NCBI GenBank assembly: GCA_963210315.1
Contig: OY723285.1
Location: forward strand, 1,860,001-1,924,000
Direction of reading: 5' to 3'
From: Rhynchopus euleeides
Taxonomy: Eukaryota > Euglenozoa > Diplonemea > Diplonemida > Diplonemidae
Length of the DNA: 64,000 nt
Positions 51,704 to 61,182 of the stretch are shown here, one piece after another; position 1 is the first letter of the stretch, and each line of letters opens with the position of its first letter. Both the position numbers and the translations under genes were made by a program. The notes under the pieces are model-generated. The model saw only the letters and a list, made by a program, of their open reading frames with translations. It made no database searches and was not told the origin of the DNA.

Positions 51704-51873
51704 TAGTTTATATCCCACTCCAAAACGTGGCCCACCGCACACAAAGACACTCGATATTCTGATCTCCGTCTAGCTCCATGTATATCTGATTCACCAAAAG
51801 AAAAACTGTTTGTGTCCGTTCCGGGTATCTGTTTCTTTTGTTACGTCACATCCCCTCCCTCCCCCCCCCCCTA

Positions 51874-53020
51874 GGGGGGGTCAAATGGGGGTGACAAACA
51901 CGATTTTTCAAAAAACCGGCGCAGAGGCCCCAAAGCCCCCGTAAACCCTCCAAACCCCCCCAGATCGGTCCGGAAACCCATCGAACCCCACTTTTCCACC
52001 ATTCCGGGCACCTCAGGTGCCCGAATTGGGGTACCTAAATTTTGTGCCACCGTTTGGTACCGTACAGTGCCACTGTGTGGGAGGTTGGAAAAGAAAATGC
52101 CCCAACACACCACATCTGAGGGTTGCAATGCATGTTGCTTGCCAACCACGTCATCCGGTGGGTGTCAGGCGCTATGTAGGTGGCATTAGCCAGGTCTTCG
52201 ATGTGTTCTGGCTTGTATATATACCTCCCTGCCTGCGGCACAGGCACTGCCTTTGTCCCCCACACCAGCCACAGAGAGCGTATTGTACTCGGTCCACGGT
52301 TGCTGATTCATTGTGATGCGTTGTATCCTCGAGTGAACGTCACACACTAGTGGCACCACCACCCGCCATCCGAGAGCTGTATTGACTTTGCGCGCTTCCG
52401 TTGTATTCACCTCGCCACGCATATTGCACCGTTCAGTACCAGTGCTCTTGGGCCAGGCAAAGTAGACCGCAGCAACTACCAATTCTGGCACAATGGGTAC
52501 CACGACAGCGCACTTCATGTGTTCCCGGAATGTACAGCTCGTGTTGCAACAGTCGTTGTCAACACATCCCGGTTGTGGAGCACTGCTGCACAGGAATCAC
52601 ACGACCATCTGGACTGTTCCGTACCTACAGGCAGCCTCCCGGTGCATGGTGGCAGGGAGGTATATATACAAGCCAGAACACATCGAAGACCTGGCTAATG
52701 CCACCTACATAGCGCCTGACACCCACCGGATGACGTGGTTGGCAAGCAACATGCATTGCAACCCTCAGATGTGGTGTGTTGGGGCATTTTCTTTTCCAAC
52801 CTCCCACACAGTGGCACTGTACGGTACCAAACGGTGGCACAAAATTTAGGTACCCCAATTCGGGCACCTGAGGTGCCCGGAATGGTGGAAAAGTGGGGTT
52901 CGATGGGTTTCCGGACCGATCTGGGGGGGTTTGGAGGGTTTACGGGGGCTTTGGGGCCTCTGCGCCGGTTTTTTGAAAAATCGTGTTTGTCCACGTAAAA
53001 GGGTGGCATTTGACCCCCCC
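51874..53020. mobile_element. Foldback element family A, copy 3
   Basis: 1147 bp, same orientation as copy 1 and without a companion element. C-tract and TA are present on both sides (51872-51873 and 53021-53022). Confidence 0.85.
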
Positions 53021-53022
53021 TA

Positions 53023-54261
53023 CCCCCCCCCCCCCCCCACCTCGCCCGTGACCCCCTGATCACTGGTCACTGCCTGCCATCTGAGTGTGAGGGTTGGGGG
53101 GCATGCTGACTCTGCACCTTACCTCTTCTCTGAAACACGACCCCTGTCCCCCTTACTACTTCCGAGGCCTGTTGGGCGCTGACAAGTTTCTTTCCCTGGT
53201 CCCTGGACCCCCCCTTCTCCCCTCCCCCCTCCCCCATTCTGAAAGTACGCCCATCATGGCATGCTGTTGCACACAACACAGCGTTCCGGCACAACACAGT
53301 CTGAGCATATCACTGGATCTCGGACACAGCCTGAATAACGAGTGAAGGGTGGTCAACTTTGTGATTTACCCTTTCTGTTAGTTCGGCGGAGCCAACTGGG
53401 CGGGGGGGGGGGGGGGGAGGGAGGGGGACTGCCTTTTCGCTGGAATCGTTGCGGGCCCTACTCACACCACTTCATCATAGACCGGGGGGGTGGCCTGCAC
53501 AAAGAGTGGGGTCTGCGTTCCAACAAGCCTCGCTTCAGCCTCCTCCTCGCCCCCCCGAAAGTGCCGCCTGCCTGGTCTGGAGGGCCCAATCCGCTGGCTG
53601 GGGGGATTGAGCCCACGACGAATCGTAGCGATGAGGGGGGGTAATGTTCAAAACCCCCCCCCCCCCGAAGAGAACTGGCTTAGAACTGATTGCCTCGTCA
53701 CATCATTTTACGCGCACTATCCACAGAGCGCCATGTCACACTGCCGCTCGTGCGCACAAACGAACCCCAGACTCCACTTTTTTGTGAGACGTGGGTCTGG
53801 CAGCTTCGCTTCGCCCCCCCCCCCCCCCCCCCCGCCGGGCCCACTCCGGATTTCAAAGCGGAACTGAAGGGGTGGGGGTGGGGGGGGGGGGGGAGCGATT
53901 CTAACCCGTCGATGTGCCGCCGCCACCCCGAAGGCAATGCCTGTGGGGCACTGTTGGGCTCAGCCAGGCTCATCTCGAAAGAGGGTTCCTGAAGAACACC
54001 TTCTGAAAGTCGGTGGAAGCCTGCGCGCTGTGTGTCACAGTGGGTGTGGTGAGCGGGTATCGTAGTTTTTTTTACTCGCTCGGTGCGGCCTACACTATTT
54101 CAAAGGAAAAAGATTAACGGGGGGTGTCCTGACCATCTTTTTGAGTAGGTATACGCCCTGCCCGGATCTTGGCCCACCCCTTGTGCTGTGTGTGTACAGT
54201 GGATATCACATCAAGAGCAAGTGCTCGGTGTTGTCGACACGACTATAAAAAGATTCACGTG
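53023..54261. other. Intergenic, no gene seen
   Basis: C and G tracts (about 53022-53038, 53401-53418, 53815-53833, 53877-53893) break up all frames. A segment at 53313-53355 resembles 46445-46485 of the second Ras intron. Confidence 0.4.
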
Positions 54262-55424
54262 TGTGTGTGTGTGGTTATAAAGTTTTAAGGCGGTGTCGCC
54301 CTGCACGGGCAGTAGCACCTCCCCTTCAGTATCGCACTCCCGAAGGATTCCCCAACACGACGTGACACCGGTTTCGACGCGTACTCTTCGTACCCCTCCC
54401 CCCGGCCGCGTCTCTTCAGCGAAGAACCGGGGATAATCGGACCAGGGCTAGCTAAACCCTGGTGGTGTCACGGGTGGGGTTGGAGAGGGAGAAAAAGGAA
54501 GAAATGAAGTTGCGAAAGAGTCAAACACTGACACGTGAAATCAATAAAAAGGGTGGTATATATCGCCCCCTTGCTGCGACGTAGACACTAAATAGTCAGG
54601 CCGCTTCAAGAGTCTTGAGGGCTTGAAGGAAGAAGCAGGTTGCTGATGAGTCTCAGGAGCAGGCACCTTTTGTCCGCCCACATGACCTTCGCCCGAAGGC
54701 GAACCTCGTCCAGCTTGGCTCGATCGCCACAGAGAAGGGGATCATTCTCCACTGTGGCGAACATCTTAAAAACCGAGGGTGCAGAGGTGGGGCAGCCCGC
54801 TGGTGCGACAGCAGACCGCCCCCGGATAGCTATAACTAGTGCATAGGAAGAATACGACGGCACACGCAACAGATGCCGAAGGCACAACGGCGGGTCACTT
54901 TTAACCACCAGAGGAGTGGCACTCCCGAGGGGTGGGGAAGGGGGGGTAGTCACAACACTTTCGAAGGAAGTAAAGGGGCAAATGGGATGTTTTGTGCAAG
55001 GTAGAAAGGAAGTCACAACATGAGGCAGGGGGGATTGCTCATCAGGCCTGGGGGAATAGAGGGTTTGTGTGTGGTTACAAAGTTTTAAGGCGGTGTCGCC
55101 CTGCACGGGCAGTAGCACCTCCCCTTCAGTATCGCACTCCCGAAGGATTCCCCAACACGACGTGACACCGGTTTCGACGCGTACTCTTCGTACCCCTCCC
55201 CCCGGCCGCGTCTCTTCAGCGAAGAACCGGGGATAATCGGACCAGGGCTAGCTAAACCCTGGTGGTGTCACGGGTGGGGTTGGAGAGGGAGAAAAGGAAG
55301 AAATGAAGTTGCGAAAAAGTCAAACACTGACACGTGAAATCAATAAAAAGGGTGGTATATATCGCCCCCTTGCTGCGACGAAGACACTAAATAGTCAGGC
55401 CGCTTCAAGAGTCTTGAGGGCTTG
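54262..55424. mobile_element. Short element with about 360-bp direct terminal repeats, copy 2
   Basis: Same structure as 49084-50239: repeats at about 54262-54625 and 55066-55424, with a 440-bp interior differing by a few bases. It is again inserted in a (GT)n tract. Confidence 0.7.
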
Positions 55425-55967
55425 TGTGTGTGTGTGTGTGCTGACCACTAGCCTGGCCCACGCACCACCCTCCCTCCCACCTGTGTCACATCACAAGCCC
55501 CCTTGGGGCAGAGTGTGGGGCCAACTCAGCGCTACTCGGAGGAGTGCGCGCTGCAAAGCTGAGATGCGTTCTGCAGCAGTGGGCTCGAGGCTTGCGCTCA
55601 TGCCTGGCTGTCGCCGCAGCGCGCCATACGGCGGGGCCGTCTTGCAGAGCTCCATGGGACGGAGGGGGTCACACACCCTTTGGGATCGTGATCGGGGCGA
55701 TGCATGTCATGGCACGAAGGCCCTTCGATGCTCTATGATCCATCCCTTCTATTTAGACCGCGCATTTCATCCGTGGACAGTGGAGGTGGCACCAGAGCTC
55801 GCTCGGTGCGGCCTACACTCAAGAAGCCTCGCGGGTGTGTGTGGGGGAGGGGAATGGGGCCTCACACTGTGTCAAAAGCTGTGCCAGTCTGACACCCTGC
55901 GTGACGGAAAGGGCCCCCGCCCTTTCTGTGTTTAGTTTAGAGTAAACCCCCCCCCCCCCCCCCCCCC
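55425..55967. other. Intergenic with a retroelement relic
   Basis: A stretch at 55511-55541 (core GAGTGTGGGGCCAACTCAG) matches the 3' end of the retroelement at 61213-61246, and lies just after a (GT)n run as that element does. No gene. It ends in a C tract. Confidence 0.4.
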
Positions 55968-55969
55968 TA

Positions 55970-56875
55970 GGCAGAGACCCCGATAAGAATCCGACCCCCT
56001 GACCCCACCCGACCCCCGACCCCCGACCCCCTCTTATAAAAGACCCCCCCCCCCCCCAAATATCTGGGAAAAACCCTGGGGTTTTCCCGAGGAAACGCGG
56101 GTTTCTCCCTCTGTTGCATTGTTTGGACTCCGTGCGGATCGTAGTGGGGTCACTTTGTTGGTGTAGGTGCCACACAACACCCCTGAAATGCAGAGGTGGT
56201 CCTCGTCGAGAATGGGAGTCGGAAACCCGGGGGTCGGAATCGAGGGGTCGGATATGGGGGTCAGAGGGGGTCGGCCCCCCTCCCGACCCCCCATTGTTCT
56301 CGGGGGTCGGAATACGGGGGGTCGGAGGGGTCGGAAGGGGGTCTGAAAATGGGGGTCTGAAACTTGGGGGTCGGAACTTTTGCACTATTTCTCAGGGGTC
56401 GGAAAATGGGGGGTTGCAAACTTGGGGGGTCGGAGTATGAGGGGTCGGCCCCCCTCCCGACCCCCTCCGACCCCCCCACACAGGGTTTGCAAAACCCCGT
56501 CCTTTTGAATATTTGGGACTACTGGGTCATTTCGTGGATAGAAGTACCAAGCTTCACTCATGAAATGTGGGTCTGGTCCAGGGATAGTCGTGGGAGGAGA
56601 TGCCTGGGAGGCACACACCATGCCACCCTACCCACCCACCCAGCGGCACCCTCCCCGACCCCCTCCTCGGGGTTTTCAAAAACCCGTTCTTTTGAATGTT
56701 TGGAGTTTGTGCGGATCGCAGTGGGGTCATTTTGGCCATGGGGTGCCTATGAACACCCCTTATTGGTGGTCCCCATTCAGGCAAATTCCTCAAGGCGACC
56801 CCCTCGGACCCCCTCCCGACCCCCGACCCCTGACCCCCCCGACCCCCGACCCCCTCTTATCGGGGTCTATGCCCC
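55970..56875. mobile_element. 906-bp TIR element rich in GGGGTCGG repeats
   Basis: The ends contain AGACCCCGATAAGA in inverted orientation and are flanked by CCTAGG with TA. Many GGGGTCGG/CCGACCCC repeats fill both arms. Two CGATCCGCACGGA-type boxes lie on the minus strand (56112-56158 and 56685-56760). Confidence 0.7.
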
Positions 56876-56877
56876 TA

Positions 56878-58027
56878 GGGGTGGGTCACTGCACCTAAAA
56901 AAGCGTGTACATTGGCCAAATTTTGAGAAACGAGTTTTTGACCCTCAAAAGGTGATTCTGCTGGCAGAAAGTGCCCAATATACTCCGGAAACTCAATTCC
57001 GCCCACTCCCAGGGGGTGGTATGCCCCCGACGATGCCTTTTTTAGCAACCAAATTTTTTGGGACAGAACTTGTACCTGAGGCTATTTGTGCAGTCTGCTA
57101 ATTTCCGCTGGTGCCCTTTGTATCACCCTCTGGGACTGCCAGCGGCGCCGGATGGCCCTCGGGAGGTCCGTCCGTAGTTCTGGGACATGAACTGCGTCCT
57201 ACATAACGTCTTGCTCGTCCGCGAGAGCAATCAGATCTGGTTTCCTCTTCCTTTGAGAGACTGGCCTGTATCTCAACTGTGGATTCCGTCGACCCCCTCA
57301 ATCCAGACATTTGTGGCTCCCAATCAGCCTCAAATTTGACAATGCAGACATGCCTGAGGATTTCCCGACAATACCGTTGAGCAGAAGTTGGGGCTGGAAG
57401 CTGAGACGGGCAAATCTTGCGCTTCTGCTGAGCGCTATTTCTGGGCCACTTCTTGTACCCGTGCCTGCTGTAGGTGCCTGTTCCAGTCCGCTGCCTCCCA
57501 TCAGAGGAGGCATCTGAGACTCTCGTATGGCGTCCCTGTACCACATGCTCACAGGTGAGGCACCACACCCAAGGACGCGCTCCCTGGCAACGGATGCACC
57601 GTGCCACAGACCCAGCTGCCGTAAGCTCCCGAAGAACAGCGTCAAACGGGACACGAACTGTACCATACTGCTCCCACAGCTTTTCCTGGTGCAATCACCT
57701 CACATTGGCGTGCCTTTTGGCCTCTGGAGGGCACCGAGAAGCTGTTATGTTTCAGAACAATCAACGACAACAGTTCTTCCGTGCATCTGGCAGGTTGAGG
57801 TGTGGTTGCTCTGCTTGATGTGTCCTGTGGAGTGCAGCCCAGGTACAAGTTCTGTCCCAAAAAATTTGATTGCTAAAAACGGCATCGTCGGGGGCATACC
57901 ACCCCCTGGGAGTGGGCGGAATTGAGTTTCCGGAGTATATTGGGCACTTTCTGCCAGCAGAATCACCTTTTTAGGGTCAAAAACGCACATCTCAAAAATT
58001 GGCCAATGTTTCCCCCAGTGACCCACC
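56878..58027. mobile_element. 1.15-kb inverted-repeat element with zinc-ribbon frame
   Basis: Arms of about 190 bp (GGGTGGGTCACTG at the left; complement ending near 58027) enclose the 57098-57694 frame. The left side is TA (56876-56877). The right end is disturbed by the next element. Confidence 0.65.
57098..57694 (-). CDS. Unknown protein fragment with two CxxC pairs
   Basis: An open frame of 198 codons whose first codon is TTG, so the start or a previous exon is uncertain. CIRCQGARPWVWCLTCEH forms a compact zinc-ribbon-like motif. Downstream the chain is Arg/Ser/Thr-rich and probably disordered. Its location between the arms makes an element-coded DNA-binding protein plausible. No family recognised. 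Confidence 0.35.
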   Translation of the reverse strand: MHQEKLWEQYGTVRVPFDAVLRELTAAGSVARCIRCQGARPWVWCLTCEHVVQGRHTRVSDASSDGRQRTGTGTYSRHGYKKWPRNSAQQKRKICPSQLPAPTSAQRYCREILRHVCIVKFEADWEPQMSGLRGSTESTVEIQASLSKEEETRSDCSRGRARRYVGRSSCPRTTDGPPEGHPAPLAVPEGDTKGTSGN

Positions 58028-59066
58028 CACGGTGGGATCTTGTAAATTTTACATGTATAACTACAAGTATAATACATGTATTATACATGTATAATACTTG
58101 CATGTCAACTATTATACATGTATAATACATGTATATGCCTGAAATATACATGTAAAATACATGTATATCAAGTAAAAATACATGTATAATACTTGCATGT
58201 CAACTATTATACATGTATTTTTACTTGATATACATGTATTTTACATGTATATTTCAGGCATTTACATGTATTTTACATGTATAATACTTGTCATGCAAGT
58301 ATTATACATGTAAAATACTTGCATGACAAGTAAAATACTTGCATGCAAGTAAAATACATGTATTTTACTTGCATGCAAGTATTTTACTTGTCATGCAAGT
58401 ATTATACATGTATTTTACTTGTCATGCAAGTATTTTACATGTATAATACTTGCATGACAAGTATTATACATGTAAAATACATGTAAATGCCTGAAATATA
58501 CATGTAAAATACATGTACCGTATACGTAAATATTATGGAACGTAAATATTATGGAACGGGCCCATTTTTGGCCGGTCCGTTCCATAATATTTACGTTCCA
58601 AAATATTTACAGGGCCAGTTGGGGACTCGGTGGTGAGGACGGCTTGCGTCAGGAATCGCGCGAAAAGTGCACGAGTAGGTCCCGTCAGGGACTCTGTACG
58701 CCGTCCGATCACCTGGTCCAAGTCCCCGAGTCGCAGAAAGCCCTGTAAATATTATGGAACGAAAAAAATCTGGAACGCCAACCCACCAGCGTTCCATAAT
58801 ATTTACGTTCCATAATATTTACGTTCCATAATATTTACGTTCCAAAATATTTACGCATACGGTATATCAAGTAAAAATACATGTATAATAGTTGACATGC
58901 AAGTATTATACTTGTATTTTTACTTGATATACATGTATTTTACATGTATAATTCAGGCATATACATGTATTATACATGTATAATAGGTGACATGCAAGTA
59001 TTATACATGTATAATACATGTATATACTTGTAGTTATACATGTAAAATTTACAAGATCCCACCGTG
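58028..59066. mobile_element. AT-rich TIR element made of ACATGTAT palindromes
   Basis: The ends CACGGTGGGATCTTGTAAAT are inverted for more than 40 bp. The interior is a dense array of ACATGTA/TACATGT and TTGCATGCAA palindromes, interrupted by the 345-bp MITE copy 2. No coding capacity. Confidence 0.75.
58518..58862. mobile_element. 345-bp MITE with TA duplication, copy 2
   Basis: Nearly identical to 51359-51703. TA at 58516-58517 and 58863-58864. It is inserted inside the ACATGT array. Confidence 0.8.
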
Positions 59067-59172
59067 TCCCTACCCCCCCCCCCCCCTGTGGTCCGGGGTC
59101 CGGTGTTTGGCGCGGTCACAAAATCTCTCCGCAACTGTGTTCGCCGCTGCGTCTTGGGGGGGGGGGGGGGTA

Positions 59173-60321
59173 GGGGGGGGTCAAATGGGGGTGACAAACA
59201 CGATTTTTCAAAAAACCGGCGCAGAGGCCCCAAAGCCCCCGTAAACCCTCCAAACCCCCCCAGATCGGTCCGGAAACCCATCGAACCCCACTTTTCCACC
59301 ATTCCGGGCACCTCAGGTGTCCGAATTGGGGTACCTAAATTTTGTGCCACCGTTTGGTACCGGACAGTGCCACTGTGTGGGAGGTTGGAAAAGAAAATGC
59401 CCCAACACACCACATCTGAGGGTTGCAATGCATGTTGCTTGCCAACCACGTCATCCGGTGGGTGTCAGGCGCTATGTAGGTGGCATGAGCCAGGTCTTCG
59501 ATGTGTTCTGGCTTGTATATGTACCTCCCTGCCTGCGGCACAGGCACTGCCTTTGTCCCCCACACCAGCCACAGAGAGCGTATTGTACTCGGTCCACGGT
59601 TGCTGATTCATTGTGATGCGTTGTATCCTCGAGTGAACGTCACACACTAGTGGCACCACCACCCGCCATCCGAGAGCTGTATTGACTTTGCGCCCTTCCG
59701 TTGCATTCACCTCGCCACGCATATTGCACCGTTCAGTACCAGTGCTCTTGGGCCAGGCAAAGTAGACCGCAGCAAGTACCAATTCTGGCACAATGGGTAC
59801 CACGACAGCGCACTTCGTGTGTTCCCGGAATGTACAGCTCGTGTTGCAACAGTCGTTGTCAACACATCCCGGTTGTGGAGCACTGCTGCACAGGAATCAC
59901 ACGACCATCTGGACTTGTTCCGTACCTACAGGCAGCCTCCCGGTGCATGGTGGCAGGGAGGTACATATACAAGCCAGAACTCATCGAAGACCTGGCTAAT
60001 GCCACCTACATAGCGCCTGACACCCACCGGATGACGTGGTTGGCAAGCAACATGCATTGCAACCCTCAGATGTGGTGTGTTGGGGCATTTTCTTTTCCAA
60101 CCTCCCACACAGTGGCACTGTCCGGTACCAAACGGTGGCACAAAATTTAGGTACCCCAATTCGGGCACCTGAGGTGCCCGGAATGGTGGAAAAGTGGGGT
60201 TCGATGGGTTTCCGGACCGATCTGGGGGGGTTTGGAGGGTTTACGGGGGCTTTGGGGCCTCTGCGCCAGTTTTTTGAAAAATCGTGTTTGTCCACGTAAA
60301 AGGGTGGCATTTGACCCCCCC
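59173..60321. mobile_element. Foldback element family A, copy 4
   Basis: 1149 bp. The left flank is a G tract ending in TA (59171-59172). The right flank TA (60322-60323) is shared with the next element. Confidence 0.85.
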
Positions 60322-60323
60322 TA

Positions 60324-60779
60324 GGGCAGTGGTGGCTGCGTACGCGTACGCAGCGTGATTTTCAAAAAGTGCGTACGGCGTACGCGTACGCGTACGGCGC
60401 TGCGTACGGCAGTCTATGGAGCACAGGAGACGGCCATGTCCGCACACCAAATCCGACAGTCGAACTCAGGTGTACCAGGGGCAGCCTTCGAGCCTTCCAG
60501 TCGGAAGTGGTACCTTTTGCAGTATGCTTGCGGGTGTACTTGCAGGTGTTGCGAGTTATTCGCCACGTGCGCGGCAAGGAACCATCTGTGAAAGGCAAGA
60601 GCAAAGGCCAGGGCCCAGCCACCCGCTGGGTGGCCTACTGTGTGCTGAGAGACCTGGAATACCAGCCGTACGCAAAATCTGCGTACGCGTACGCAGCGCG
60701 ATTTTCAGAAAGTGCGTACGGCGTACGCGTACGCGTACGCGTACGCGTACCGTACGGCCGTACGCTGCCACCACTGCCC
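60324..60779. mobile_element. 456-bp hAT-like MITE with GTACGC repeats
   Basis: The ends GGGCAGTGGTGGC are inverted, with an inner CAGTG as in hAT termini. GCGTACGC palindrome arrays follow both ends. Flanked by TA and CCTAGG. The interior has no gene. Confidence 0.75.
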
Positions 60780-60781
60780 TA

Positions 60782-61182
60782 GGGGGGGGGGGGGTAGGTG
60801 GGCCGTTGCACCAGGGGGTTCGTTATCCGGGTGTCTGGCAAAGACACCTCCCGCCCCTGCGATGTGCGGCGTGTGTTAGGTGTCGTGGCAGAGCTCGCTC
60901 GGTGACACCTTGCTCAACAAACGGGTTAACGTGTGTGTTTGTGTGTGTGTGTGTGCCCCACCCGATGACGTGCACCAGGGGAGATGCATTGTGCTTACGC
61001 TGAAACGGGGTGAACACTTGGGTCCACCGCGTGCCGTCTTGCAGCTGATGGGTTTGCTCTGATATTGCTTCAGAATGATAGCGTCTAGCGTTACGCTGTC
61101 AATCGCTCGTGTGTGTGTGTGTAGTGATAGTGGTTTTAAGTGGGTAACCCTGCGCGGATCTGTGCCCACTCCCCGCCCACCC
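60782..61182. other. Region downstream of the partial retroelement
   Basis: (GT)n runs are at about 60927-60953 and 61109-61122. On the minus strand the second is an (AC)n run 60 bp after the retroelement stop, which may be its 3' tail. No gene. Confidence 0.45.

Noticed and set aside
55303-55935. 210-codon frame starting in the LTR-like repeat
   Set aside because: It runs from repeat DNA into unrelated sequence without protein-like features.
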